A stretch of DNA of 64,000 nucleotides from Planctopirus ephydatiae (GCF_007752345.1 NZ_CP036299.1:186001-250000); one strand, 5' to 3'; numbered from the stretch's first letter, positions 46,129 to 54,588 are shown. Made by a program: numbers and translations. Notes: generated by a model from the sequence alone, not told the origin.

Positions 46129-47070
46129 ATGCTCAAACGACGTGAATTCATTGCGACTACAACGCTGGCTGCCGGACTATCGGCCGCAACCGCACTCTCC
46201 TGCCAGCCTGCCAAGGCGGCCATCGAGCAGGGGCGACCGTTTCGCTATTGCCTCAATACGAGCACGATACGCGGGCAGAAGCTGCCAATCGTCGAAGAGA
46301 TCAAGCTGGTTGGCGATGCAGGATACGATGGGATCGAGCCGTGGATTAACGAAATCGATGCTTACCAGCAGCAGGGTGGCTCACTCCCTGATCTTTCGAA
46401 GCGCATTGCAGATGCAGGCCTGACGGTCGAGAGTGCGATTGGGTTTGCCGCCTTTTTAGTCGACGACCCGGCTCAGCGGCAGAAGGGGCTGGATGAAGCC
46501 CGCCGGTGTATGAAACTGGTGAAGGCGTTGGGGGGATCGAGAATTGCCGCCCCTCCTGTGGGTGTGACCGATCGAACCGATATGAATCTGGATGTGCTGG
46601 CGGAGCGGTTTGCCGCCCTGGTGCAGGTGGGGCGCGAAGAGGGCGTGTGGCCACAGCTCGAACTTTGGGGCTTCTCGAAAACTTTGCATAAGCTCGGCGA
46701 AGTCGCTTATCTGCTGGCCCAGTGCGGCGACGTGAATGCATTGGCTCTCTTGGATGCGTACCACATTTACAAAGGTGGTTCTGAGTTCGGTGGCCTGGGA
46801 GCGTTTGCAGGGAACCGTATGCAGTGCTTCCACATCAATGATTATCCTGCCGAACCACCACGCTCGGAAATCAAGGATGAACACCGCGTTTATCCTGGAG
46901 ATGGCATCTGCCCGCTGACAGAAGTCCTGACGATTCTCAAAAACAGCGGGTTTCGGGGTGCGATATCGCTCGAACTTTTCAATCGCAGCTATTGGCAGTT
47001 GCCAGCCGATCAGGTAGTGAAGACTGGTCTCGAGAAGATCAAGGCCGTCGTGGCCAAAGCCGGTTTGTAG
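46129..47070 (+). CDS. Sugar phosphate isomerase/epimerase (TIM barrel, AP-endonuclease-2 family), Tat-exported
   Basis: A 313-residue xylose-isomerase-like TIM barrel. The N-terminus LKRREFIATTTLAAGLSAAT is a Tat signal (RRE, then hydrophobic stretch). The barrel includes FRYCLNTSTIRGQKLPIVEE near 35-54, GYDGIEPWINEI near 65, LDAYHIYKGGSEFGGL near 209 and RMQCFHINDYPAEPPRSEIK near 232-251; Asp, His and Glu in DAYH, HINDYP and SLELFN are the likely metal ligands. Planctomycetes have many secreted relatives of unknown substrate. The ATG at 46129 is chosen; the frame continues 35 codons further upstream but that part has no similarity. Confidence 0.9.
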   Translation: MLKRREFIATTTLAAGLSAATALSCQPAKAAIEQGRPFRYCLNTSTIRGQKLPIVEEIKLVGDAGYDGIEPWINEIDAYQQQGGSLPDLSKRIADAGLTVESAIGFAAFLVDDPAQRQKGLDEARRCMKLVKALGGSRIAAPPVGVTDRTDMNLDVLAERFAALVQVGREEGVWPQLELWGFSKTLHKLGEVAYLLAQCGDVNALALLDAYHIYKGGSEFGGLGAFAGNRMQCFHINDYPAEPPRSEIKDEHRVYPGDGICPLTEVLTILKNSGFRGAISLELFNRSYWQLPADQVVKTGLEKIKAVVAKAGL

Positions 47071-47310
47071 AAGCTTCTTCCCTTCAGCCGGCTGCTGCTG
47101 CTGATACGAAGCGGCGGACTCGTGATGTGTGGCTGTTGCCCGTCGTGCTGCCGGAATGATGAATTGTCGTTGAAGGTTCGACGTCTTCCTATCGACCGCA
47201 TGGCCGGCTTGGCATATCGTTTCCAGATCAAGTGCCAGACACGCCTGCTGCTGTGGCCTGCAGGCAGATCGACCACGATCACCGCGATCATCAACTCGGG
47301 AATTTTTACT

Positions 47311-48222
47311 ATGCAACGGGTTGTTCTTCTGGAACACAATCTGGCAGAAGCCAGCCGCATGGCCCGATTGCTGGCCGAGCAGGGCTTCGAAGTCGAGATC
47401 ACGAAAACACCTGCCGAAGCGATTCAGGCCTGTCAGAAGTCACCACCTGATCTCGTGGTGACTGATATGCCCGAAAAGCGCACTGATGCCGACGATATGT
47501 CATTTATCAAATGGCTGCATCAACATCAGCGGCAGGTCCCGATTGTCCTCTCGCTTTCACGCAATGAAGAAATCTGTGCCCTGCAGGCTTTAGAGACCGG
47601 GGCTGTCAGTTACATCCGCAAGCGATTGCTCGAACAGGATCTGCCACAGACGCTCAAGAATACTTATGGCTTATTGCAGCGGATGACGGGGCAGAAGCGA
47701 ATTCGCAAAGCTCTGGTGAGGGCTCACTTTCAATATCAACTGGAGAATGATCCCACGCTGACGCCAGCAGTTCTGGCTGGGGTGGAAGACGAACTCAAGC
47801 TGACGAGTCTGTTCGAACTGGCCGACATTACCCGCATGATCATCGGCCTGCATGAAGCGATTGATAATGCGATCTTTCATGGCAATCTCGAAGTGAGTTC
47901 GGCTCTGCGCGATGTCGGTGCCACGAAGAGCTATTTTGAACTGGCCGAAAGCCGCCGGCATCTATCGCCGTATCGCGAACGGCATGTCGATTTTGAGATG
48001 CAGTTATCCCGCGAAGGGGCGGAGTTTCTGATTCAAGATGAAGGGCCGGGCTTCAATCCACAGGCCCTGCCCGATCCGACAGCGGCTGCCAATTTAGAGC
48101 GTCCTTCAGGCCGGGGCTTATTGCTGATCCGCAGCTTTTTCGATGAAGTCGAATACAGCCCGACGGGAAACGAACTCCGCCTCAAGAAAAAAGCCACCCG
48201 CAGTGGGGGCGAGGGGAAGTGA
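47311..48222 (+). CDS. Receiver-HATPase fusion: phosphorylatable anti-sigma-kinase-like regulator
   Basis: A 303-residue two-domain protein. Residues about 1-120 are a CheY-like receiver with phosphoacceptor Asp52 (DLVVTDMPE), Ser81 (VLSLSRN) and Lys104 (GAVSYIRKRL). Residues about 150-300 are an RsbW/SpoIIAB-type histidine-kinase-like ATPase: N box LHEAIDNAIFHGNLE, G1 box IQDEGPGFNP, and GRGLLLIRSFFDEVEYSPTG. Such anti-sigma-type kinases control partner proteins by phosphorylation or sequestration. A receiver fused to RsbW-like ATPase suggests a two-component input to the stress-response partner switch. No partner gene is adjacent. The ATG at 47311 is preferred; 63 in-frame codons further upstream look unlike coding sequence. 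Confidence 0.88.
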   Translation: MQRVVLLEHNLAEASRMARLLAEQGFEVEITKTPAEAIQACQKSPPDLVVTDMPEKRTDADDMSFIKWLHQHQRQVPIVLSLSRNEEICALQALETGAVSYIRKRLLEQDLPQTLKNTYGLLQRMTGQKRIRKALVRAHFQYQLENDPTLTPAVLAGVEDELKLTSLFELADITRMIIGLHEAIDNAIFHGNLEVSSALRDVGATKSYFELAESRRHLSPYRERHVDFEMQLSREGAEFLIQDEGPGFNPQALPDPTAAANLERPSGRGLLLIRSFFDEVEYSPTGNELRLKKKATRSGGEGK

Positions 48223-48315
48223 TGAGCCGCCCAGAATCCCTGTTTTGTAACTGCCCATAAATCAGTTCACTAAGATTTTTGTTGACATATGATGGACTTC
48301 TGGCCAAGTTAGTAA

Positions 48316-48870
48316 GTGCGCTCTCGACTGCTCGTATTCTTCGGCAGCGGGAAACTCTCATGCTTGCGTCCTCTATTCCAGACTCCAGACTCCAGACTCC
48401 AGACCGGCACCAGGCACCGCTCCCTTTGGACGTGGTCCATCTGGGTGTGGGTGGTGCCACCAGCCATCATCCTGTCGTTGGCCATCGTCACTGCCTGGCG
48501 GACAGGTGGCGTGACGGTTGCCCGCATGTGGCTGCAGGGTCAGGCAGTGCAACTGGAACCGACAGTTCTCGTGGTGCCGGTGGAGATACTTGCCCCCGAC
48601 CAGATAGGCCCGAAGAACGAGGTCGATTATCCCGCTCCCTTCGTGACGTTGCGAAATCTGCAAGGGAAGCCTTTGCAGGTGCTGGGGGCCAAGGAGTCAT
48701 GTGCGTGTGCGACCGCCACATCGCTACCAGCAACGATTGAGCCCTTCGGCACACTGCACATCCCGTTGCGGCTGAGTGAAACGGCGCGCGGAACACAGAC
48801 ACTGACATTCTTCACCGATGCCCCTGCCACGCCGCGCTTGACGTGCCGGGTCGAGTTTCGGGGCGAGTGA
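48316..48870 (+). CDS. DUF1573-like membrane-anchored protein 1
   Basis: A 184-residue protein with one membrane helix near residues 42-62 (WSIWVWVVPPAIILSLAIVT) and a C-terminal DUF1573-like Ig fold: EVDYPAPFVTLRNLQGKPLQVLGAKESC near 102-129, with ACATATSLPATIEPFGTLHIPL after it. DUF1573 proteins occur in many envelope complexes but have no established biochemical role. The GTG at 48316 is the earliest start; the first 40 residues overlap a tandem DNA repeat (CCAGACT three times at 48380-48405), so a later start is possible. First gene of a cluster up to 53.5 kb; a paralogous DUF1573-like gene closes it at 53030. Confidence 0.8.
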   Translation: MRSRLLVFFGSGKLSCLRPLFQTPDSRLQTGTRHRSLWTWSIWVWVVPPAIILSLAIVTAWRTGGVTVARMWLQGQAVQLEPTVLVVPVEILAPDQIGPKNEVDYPAPFVTLRNLQGKPLQVLGAKESCACATATSLPATIEPFGTLHIPLRLSETARGTQTLTFFTDAPATPRLTCRVEFRGE

Positions 48871-48954
48871 GACAGACCTTTCCCAATCCTCGATGCGAGG
48901 TCGGAGTGGTGTGTCTCCACTCCGTGACGGTTTCCCTGGTTCAAGGAGTTCGCA

Positions 48955-49239
48955 ATGAATCTTTGTTTGCGTTTTGTGACAAGTACAATGATGGGCCTTG
49001 ATCTGGCAGTTCTGATGACGGCCGCACTTTTGTGCCTGCCGGTCGCCAGTGCTGATGAAGGCGAAGGGGGTGGAGGAACAAGCACTACGGTGGAATGTAC
49101 AAGGGATTGCGACTGCGATCTATTACCTCTCACTAGAGAGGGAGAGGCCTGCAACTCATTCGGACCAGCATTTTGTTTAGACAAGGGCCAATGCTTTTGC
49201 ATCAGAAACGGTGGCGGTCTCATGTGCATCAATCAATAA
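48955..49239 (+). CDS. Small secreted cysteine-rich protein
   Basis: A 94-residue protein with a signal peptide (about 1-33, GLDLAVLMTAALLCLPVASA) and a 60-residue mature part with eight cysteines (CTRDCDCD ... EGEACNSFGPAFCLDKGQCFCIRN ... LMC), consistent with four disulfides. A Gly/Thr-rich linker precedes the cysteines. No known domain is recognised with confidence; the pattern resembles small cysteine knots. It has a strong AAGGAG ribosome site at 48942-48947. It sits between DUF1573-like gene 1 and the paralog pair, in the same direction. Confidence 0.8.
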   Translation: MNLCLRFVTSTMMGLDLAVLMTAALLCLPVASADEGEGGGGTSTTVECTRDCDCDLLPLTREGEACNSFGPAFCLDKGQCFCIRNGGGLMCINQ

Positions 49240-49337
49240 GCCCACGTTTCGAACAGTAACGACTCACCGTAACTTTGCGCACATTCACACTTGTGAAATA
49301 GCAGGTGCGACATGATTGATTGCGCTCGCATTTTCGA

Positions 49338-49365
49338 CGCACACATATACGTTTATATGTGTGCG
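49338..49365. promoter_or_regulatory. Perfect 12-bp-arm palindrome upstream of paralog A
   Basis: CGCACACATATA (49338-49349), four-base loop CGTT, TATATGTGTGCG (49354-49365). It lies in the AT-rich gap between the Cys-rich gene and paralog A. Either a transcription factor operator, or a hairpin at the end of the Cys-rich transcript (no T-run follows). Confidence 0.55.
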
Positions 49366-49485
49366 ATTTATAAAGTAAAGAATCAACCACATGAGCGTCA
49401 CTCGATTCTCATAAGAACTATCGTCTCCCATGAGCCTTGATAACTTCAGTATATATTTTGCCCATGTGATTGAAGGAATCCCTCT

Positions 49486-50658
49486 ATGAGTTGCAAGCTA
49501 TCGGCGAGTATTTTTACATCGTGGATGATTATTGCCATAGTTACGGCCAGATCAGCCTGCTTGTGCTCAGCCAGCGAATTACCAAAACACGATGAAAAAA
49601 AATACATTGAGAAGATACTGACGGGCCACGCGAAGATCGCCTCGATGCGGCGGAATGCGCAATTCTGGGTAAAGGAAACCTATTCTTCGTCAAAACACTC
49701 AGTATGTAATTTCTTGAAGATCTGGTGTATGGACAACCATTTCAAAGTACATGAGATCAAAACTTCAAATTCTCATCTCGATTGCAGTGTGGATGACGCA
49801 CAACTCATGAGCGATCCAAGTCTGATACGAGTCGTCACGGAACAATGTGAATTCTCACTTCAAAAGAAGTTACAACTTGTCGATGGAAAGCAGCGTATTG
49901 GACCTCTGAAAATGGCGACCAATTCAATTAATTATGATGACCTAAAGCATTGGCATGAACGTATGCTATTACTTATGTCTAATCATGCCACTGCGGCAAC
50001 GAACATCGATATGCGGGAGTCACAATTATTTTTCACGAAACCGGAAGAGTTTGCGTTGAGTGGATTTGATCAACTTCGATTGTTTCGAATGGCACCAATG
50101 ATTTTCCGGGAACTTCCTTCGGGTGTTCTGCGTATGGAGTATTCGCGTTATTCCGAGCGAATCGATCATCGGGGTGTTCAGATGAAGATCGATGAGAAAC
50201 AATGTTATGTAGACTTCGATCCAAGAAATAATTACCGAGTCATATCATCAGAAAGTATCGTTCATATTCAAAAATCTCCTGCCAACAAACCTGTGCATTC
50301 AACCTGGGGCCGACTGTCAAGCATTTATGAGTATGATGATACGTTTGGACGTGGTGTGGTACCCAAAAGGGTATTTAGAAAGTCATGGACAAATCTTCCA
50401 AATCGCGATGATATCGAGAAGGACTCAGACGACAAGCGTGTCACAGAAGAATTCCTCATCGACAAGGTGGAGTTTGGCACTGTCACACCGGCCGACTTTC
50501 GCGGGGAACCGTACGGAGTGCCCGCTTCGCTTATTGAGCAATATCACTTACCTCCACCGGCCGCCTGGTGGTGGCCCTGGCTCTGTGGGCTGTTGGGTGT
50601 CAATGCATTACTCGGCTTAGTTTGGTGGTTCAAACGTCAGCGGGAGTCGATGGCGTAG
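49486..50658 (+). CDS. Envelope protein of unknown family, tandem paralog A
   Basis: A 390-residue protein paralogous to the next gene (shared blocks FxEITKIWHxDGSFKxHxFE, VRIVTxQFEFGL, FExLSSGLxRM, EFLIDKVEFGTVTPADFRGE and PYG). A short signal-like N-terminus is present (SIFTSWMIIAIVTARSACLC). It ends with LPPPAAWWWPWLCGLLGVNA then LLGLVWWFKRQRESMA: a proline-rich motif, WW, a transmembrane helix and a basic tail. That tail recalls PEP-CTERM/exosortase sorting signals but without a PEP motif. The gene is visibly more AT-rich than its paralog and the flanking genes. AAGGAA precedes the start. Function unknown; a cell-surface role is inferred. Confidence 0.78.
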   Translation: MSCKLSASIFTSWMIIAIVTARSACLCSASELPKHDEKKYIEKILTGHAKIASMRRNAQFWVKETYSSSKHSVCNFLKIWCMDNHFKVHEIKTSNSHLDCSVDDAQLMSDPSLIRVVTEQCEFSLQKKLQLVDGKQRIGPLKMATNSINYDDLKHWHERMLLLMSNHATAATNIDMRESQLFFTKPEEFALSGFDQLRLFRMAPMIFRELPSGVLRMEYSRYSERIDHRGVQMKIDEKQCYVDFDPRNNYRVISSESIVHIQKSPANKPVHSTWGRLSSIYEYDDTFGRGVVPKRVFRKSWTNLPNRDDIEKDSDDKRVTEEFLIDKVEFGTVTPADFRGEPYGVPASLIEQYHLPPPAAWWWPWLCGLLGVNALLGLVWWFKRQRESMA

Positions 50659-50716
50659 ATATTCGCTGCGTGGCGCGTTAGGGAACGACGAGGTCTCTGC
50701 TAGGGAAAATGCCTTT

Positions 50717-51886
50717 ATGCTATTGAGTCGATGCGACCATCAATGCCTGTCTCGACGACTTGTACTTTTTCTGGTGGCTATGATCTTCATGGCCGCAGGG
50801 GAAGAGTCGCAATCGCTCTTTGCAAAAGAAGGAATCGATTGGCAGGCCCAGGTTGTCGCAGGGCATGAACGCATTCGCCGGCAGCGGGCCAACAGCATTC
50901 TCTGGTTAAGGCAGGCGCGGCCGGGGTGGACGCCACCGTTCACCGAGATCACGAAGATCTGGCACCTCGATGGGAGCTTCAAGTTTCACACGTTTGAGGT
51001 GCCCGAACTGACGACAACGGCCGATGTGGTCGACGACGTCAAACTGATGAAAGATCCGTTCTCCGTACGGATCGTGACACCACAATTTGAGTTCGGTCTC
51101 CGCCGGCTCTACAAAGAAGTCGATGGAGTGAGGGTACTGGATCGCCTGCGTCGCACCACGCTGTCGATCGATGGCGAGAAGCTGGAGATGTGGCAACGGC
51201 GCATGAGCTGGACGATGTCCGAACATGCCTGGTCTTCGACGACGATGTGCCACCTCGAATCGAGCGGCCTGTTCGCCCAACCTCCCAGGAACACCAATGC
51301 CTTCGGCTGGACAGTTGATAAGTTCACCGTCGGCCCGGTTGCGTTCGAGAAGCTTTCTTCGGGATTAGTGCGTATGTCATTTGCAACACACAGCGAAATG
51401 ACAGATGTGCGAAAGAAACAGATCGTGTCGGATGTGGTCGAGGCCACGGCTGATCTTGACCCCGCCCACAACTATCGCGTCGTCGAATCAGATTACATAG
51501 CGACAGGTAGCCAAAAGGTTCCCGGAAAAGAGGCGGCCCCTGCCTGGCATCGAGTAAGGATCGTTAACGAATACCGGGCGGGTTTTGGTCGTGATGTGTT
51601 CCCCACCCATGTTGTCACCCAGAATTGGAGCAGCAAGGAGCGTGATAAGCTTTATGGGGAACCAAACTATAGCTACGAATACTTTATCGACAGGGTGGAG
51701 TTCGGCGAGGTGCGGGAATCCGACTTCAGGCCAGAACCTTACGGGATCCGCCCCGAAACCCTGGAGATCGACCCTTTGCCACCGCCGATATCGTGGTGGG
51801 TCTATGGAGTCTATGGCGGTGTCATCACCTGTGTGTTGATTGGGCTGGCATGGTGGTTCAAACGTCGGCGGGAGAGACTGGTATGA
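50717..51886 (+). CDS. Envelope protein of unknown family, tandem paralog B
   Basis: A 389-residue paralog of the previous gene: signal peptide ([20 protein letters not shown]), then [20 protein letters not shown] near 75-95, [20 protein letters not shown] near 109-128, [13 protein letters not shown] near 212-224, and [20 protein letters not shown] near 322-341, ending [20 protein letters not shown] then [17 protein letters not shown]. Its stop overlaps the start of the DUF1559 gene (ATGA), so the two are translationally coupled. GC content is normal for the region, unlike paralog A, pointing to different histories of the two copies. The protein shows no enzyme motif; an envelope or surface structural role is inferred. 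Confidence 0.8.
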   Translation: MLLSRCDHQCLSRRLVLFLVAMIFMAAGEESQSLFAKEGIDWQAQVVAGHERIRRQRANSILWLRQARPGWTPPFTEITKIWHLDGSFKFHTFEVPELTTTADVVDDVKLMKDPFSVRIVTPQFEFGLRRLYKEVDGVRVLDRLRRTTLSIDGEKLEMWQRRMSWTMSEHAWSSTTMCHLESSGLFAQPPRNTNAFGWTVDKFTVGPVAFEKLSSGLVRMSFATHSEMTDVRKKQIVSDVVEATADLDPAHNYRVVESDYIATGSQKVPGKEAAPAWHRVRIVNEYRAGFGRDVFPTHVVTQNWSSKERDKLYGEPNYSYEYFIDRVEFGEVRESDFRPEPYGIRPETLEIDPLPPPISWWVYGVYGGVITCVLIGLAWWFKRRRERLV

Positions 51887-52860
51887 AGACCCTGAAAACG
51901 TGGAGCCGAAGGCGAGGATGCTCAGCGCGAGCCGGTTTCACGCTCATCGAACTGCTGGTCGTCATCTTCATCATTGCGTTACTGATAGCGCTGTTGATTC
52001 CTGCTGTGCAGATGGCGCGGGAAGCGGCCCGGCGAACGGCATGCCGGTCGAATCTGAAGCAGTTGGCACTGGCTTTACATACCTATCAAGAGCGGCATCA
52101 GGTGCTGCCGCCGGGAACGCAGATTGATGATGTCAGGCCGCCGCGGGATGTTCCCGGCCGGGGAGCGATCCGCTTCACGAAGCACTTCCCATGGCTCGTG
52201 ATGATCCTGCCGGATATCGATCAGGGGGTGATGTACGCACAATTCAATTTCGATCTCGATTGCCAGTACGACCATCGCCCGCTCACCAGCCAGCAACTGA
52301 AGATCCTGCAGTGTGCTTCCGATCCTGCTGCGGGGCAGCCTGTCTATTGGGATCGACCTTATTATGAAGGGCCGTGGGGTAGCAACAACTACCTGGGAGT
52401 TTCCGGCACCAATATGGCGACTTCGAAAAGTTATGCCTGGCAATGTGCCGAGTATGATCGAGAGGCGGGGAAGGCGCCGATTCAAAGCGGATTGCTCTAT
52501 GAGAACAGCAGTTGTCGTTTACGGGATGTGACCGACGGCACCAGCCAGACTCTTCTTTTGGGCGAACGAGGTATTGTGCAGCAATGGGGAAAATGGGGTG
52601 GAGCCGGTGTCGAGCAAAGGTGCCCGTTTGGTATTGGCGATACCGTGCTGCCGGGAACAATCGACGATCAGTTATATCCCGGCGGGTTGCGTGAGCGGCA
52701 GGAGACGATCTCAGATCGATTGTTCTGGTGGAGCTGGCATGGTGGAGTCGTCCACATGGCTTTTGCGGATGGATCGGTGCGTGGAGTTTCTGTTTCGACA
52801 GATCGTGGTGTGCTGACGGCATGGAGTACGCGCGCCGGTGGTGAAGTGGGGATCGAGTGA
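51883..52860 (+). CDS. DUF1559 prepilin-like protein coupled to paralog B
   Basis: A 325-residue DUF1559 protein: the N-terminus carries the pseudopilin motif [20 protein letters not shown], then [20 protein letters not shown], the DUF1559 helix, and near the C-terminus [20 protein letters not shown]. It matches the other DUF1559 protein of the window (19405-20469) in all these blocks. Its start ATG overlaps the stop of paralog B as ATGA, so translation is coupled. Mature protein would be exported and processed by a prepilin peptidase. The partner paralogs and DUF1573-like proteins around it suggest one surface assembly; that is inference. Confidence 0.92.
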   Translation: MKTLKTWSRRRGCSARAGFTLIELLVVIFIIALLIALLIPAVQMAREAARRTACRSNLKQLALALHTYQERHQVLPPGTQIDDVRPPRDVPGRGAIRFTKHFPWLVMILPDIDQGVMYAQFNFDLDCQYDHRPLTSQQLKILQCASDPAAGQPVYWDRPYYEGPWGSNNYLGVSGTNMATSKSYAWQCAEYDREAGKAPIQSGLLYENSSCRLRDVTDGTSQTLLLGERGIVQQWGKWGGAGVEQRCPFGIGDTVLPGTIDDQLYPGGLRERQETISDRLFWWSWHGGVVHMAFADGSVRGVSVSTDRGVLTAWSTRAGGEVGIE

Positions 52861-53029
52861 GTGGTGTAAAGTTCGTCGTGTCGTTCCGTGTCGGGGTAGC
52901 ACGTCCCGGAAGGCCCAAAGATAAGAACACTGCGGACGGGCGTGATTCTGGATTCTCGGATCAATTCCACGCCCCGCGGAAGACCCTGGGGACGTGCCAC
53001 CCGGCAGTTCGTGATACAGAGGGAAGACG

Positions 53030-53500
53030 ATGTTTTTGCTATCCAAGATGAAGTTCGGGACTCTCCTGTTGTGTCTGGCGGGGATCGACACTGCTGTGGC
53101 GATCTGTCTGTTCTGGCCGACAACGCCACCTGTCGTGATTCAGTCAGTGCTGGACCTGGGAGAAGTTGTCGAAGGGACGGAGGTGCAGCCGGTCTTGACG
53201 ATCAGAAACACCACTTCACAGCCCATCCGCTGCGTGGGAGCCGACGAGGCGTGCGGCCTGGGTTGCTTCCATGCGGAGGATCTACCGGCTGTGATCCCGC
53301 CTTATGGAGAGCTCAAGGTGACGTTATGGTTTGGTGCCCCTTCGCTGAACTCGTTGCGAGAGCGGAAAGCGATTGGTGACCGGGCCGAGAATGAAATGAC
53401 GTTCTATTTCGATGCCAAAGGCCACGCCCGTAAACCCGTCAAGCTGACTTGTAAGGTGATCCCCAAAAGTGAGCCGGGCATGATCGACAAGAATTCGTGA
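53030..53500 (+). CDS. DUF1573-like membrane-anchored protein 2
   Basis: A 156-residue protein paralogous to the DUF1573-like gene at 48316. An N-terminal membrane helix or signal (about 9-31, FGTLLLCLAGIDTAVAICLF) is followed by the Ig-like domain: QSVLDLGEVVEGTEVQPVLT near 38-57, TTSQPIRCVGADEACGLGCF near 62-81, and LPAVIPPYGELKVTLWFGAP near 85-104. Cysteines near 69, 76 and 80 could form a disulfide in the periplasm. AGGGAAG precedes the ATG at 53030. A 170-bp gap to the DUF1559 gene holds an inverted pair CACGTCCC / GGGACGTG. Last gene of the cluster; a GGTCCGC-GCGGACC hairpin follows it. Confidence 0.82.
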   Translation: MFLLSKMKFGTLLLCLAGIDTAVAICLFWPTTPPVVIQSVLDLGEVVEGTEVQPVLTIRNTTSQPIRCVGADEACGLGCFHAEDLPAVIPPYGELKVTLWFGAPSLNSLRERKAIGDRAENEMTFYFDAKGHARKPVKLTCKVIPKSEPGMIDKNS

Positions 53501-53509
53501 GCACCGTAG

Positions 53510-53526
53510 GGTCCGCTATGCGGACC
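53510..53526. repeat. Short palindromic hairpin after the DUF1573-like gene
   Basis: GGTCCGC TAT GCGGACC, two perfect 7-bp arms, ten bases after the stop of the gene at 53030. Preceded by GTA, it resembles the family B type of dispersed repeat core rather than a T-tailed terminator. Confidence 0.6.
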
Positions 53527-53570
53527 ATCTTCCGATTACTACCGGCAATATGTTCGTATGTAAAATTCGT

Positions 53571-53645
53571 TGGGTGCATTCCAATGCACCAGTAGTGACC
53601 ATTAATTATATAGCTGGTGCATTCCGAAGACTCCATGCACCCTAC
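53571..53645. repeat. Palindromic repeat pair, family C (REPIN-like), copy 1
   Basis: Two short palindromes in opposite orientation: GGGTGCATTCCAATGCACC at 53572-53590 and GGTGCATTCCGAAGACTCCA then TGCACCCTA at 53616-53644, separated by an AT-rich spacer. The outer ends pair as well (GGGTGCAT with ATGCACCC). Same architecture as 56135-56221. Confidence 0.8.
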
Positions 53646-53726
53646 TTACTGTGGCTTGCCACGCCAGTAGAAATCATAATTTCGGCGAGGGCTACCCTGC
53701 CGCAGGAGAAGAACCTGGTTAGCGTT

Positions 53727-54200
53727 TCAAATGCGTTGAAACTCAGACCACACCCAGCCCAATTCAGGAAATCCTTCTGGCGGCAGGCAGACCATATCGA
53801 TCTTGAGTTGCGCGCCATTAAATTGAAATGTAATCCGCCATCCCCAATCCAAACCTGGTTCAACAGGAAATGTGCCATTCACGACCAACATGCACTTCCC
53901 CTGGCCCGTATTCTCGAATGCACCCACCAGCGGCATGACTCGTACGCCATTATGCCAACTGTCAATCCAATGCACGGTTGCTTGTTTCGACTGTCGGGAA
54001 TAGCCAATGAGAAACGATCCCGACTGCGGTTGTCCTTCCCAACTCCATTCTTGATCAATACGCAGGAACGTTCTGTTCAAAATGGGCGTCACAGCCAACC
54101 GGGAGATCGATTCCTGAATCGTGTCCGTGGGAGTTGTTTGAATTCGATTGGATCCCGTCCAGTTTCCTTCACACTCCAACAAGGCTTGAAATTCATCCAT
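53727..54200 (-). CDS. DUF1579-family protein
   Basis: A 157-residue beta-rich protein: EFQALLECEGNWTGSNRI at the N-terminus, RIDQEWSWEGQPQSGSFLIG near 46-65, ATVHWIDSWHNGVRVMPLVG near 73-92 and WGWRITFQFNGAQLKIDMVC near 119-138. The WEG...SG and WIDSWHNG blocks fit DUF1579, a lipocalin-like fold of unknown function. AAAGGGG precedes the ATG at 54200. Flanked by family C repeats on both sides. Confidence 0.8.
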   Translation of the reverse strand: MDEFQALLECEGNWTGSNRIQTTPTDTIQESISRLAVTPILNRTFLRIDQEWSWEGQPQSGSFLIGYSRQSKQATVHWIDSWHNGVRVMPLVGAFENTGQGKCMLVVNGTFPVEPGLDWGWRITFQFNGAQLKIDMVCLPPEGFPELGWVWSEFQRI

Positions 54201-54260
54201 CAAAACCCCTTTACGATCACCCAAAAAAACAAGCCATCCAGATCATTTCCAAAGCAGAGT

Positions 54261-54330
54261 GCATGTCAATGCACCAGTCAAGACTAACGACTATATAACA
54301 GGTGCATTCCGAAGGCTCCATGTGACCTAC
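54261..54330. repeat. Family C repeat, copy 2
   Basis: GCATGTCAATGCACC at 54261-54275 and GGTGCATTCCGAAGGCTCCA then TGTGACCTAC at 54301-54330, same arrangement as copy 1 with some decay. Confidence 0.7.
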
Positions 54331-54384
54331 CTGCTCAAGGCTGAATCGTTGTCGAAGTGATATCGGGGCCGTTGGGAATTTGAA

Positions 54385-54588
54385 TTACTTGGTCTCACCC
54401 AGTTCCTCTTCAATCGTCCTATAATGTCCCCAACCTTTTCGGTCATATAACAATTGCATCGCTTCATTGTATGAAGCCGCCTCAACTGTCCATACATGCT
54501 GTGCATTATGTTCGACCAACTCAGATAGTCGACGCTGATGCACCTCGTGCATCTGGATGGCGTTCCAAGAAGGTGTGTCCGTTCTCAT
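54385..54588 (-). CDS. Small conserved-looking hypothetical protein
   Basis: A 67-residue protein (MRTDTPSWNAIQMHEVHQRR start) ending EAMQLLYDRKGWGHYRTIEE. The YNEAMQLLYDRKGWGHY motif is protein-like and the start region is helical, but I recognise no family. The start ATG at 54588 is preferred over in-frame ATG/TTG codons up to 54633. It lies between two family C repeats. Confidence 0.55.
   Translation of the reverse strand: MRTDTPSWNAIQMHEVHQRRLSELVEHNAQHVWTVEAASYNEAMQLLYDRKGWGHYRTIEEELGETK

Noticed and set aside
46456-47337. 293-codon leftward frame
   Set aside because: Antisense to the sugar-isomerase-like gene with no similarity pattern.
48378-48406. Short CCAGACT tandem repeat
   Set aside because: Three to four units only; not a CRISPR or a mobile element, but a caution for the start of the DUF1573-like gene.
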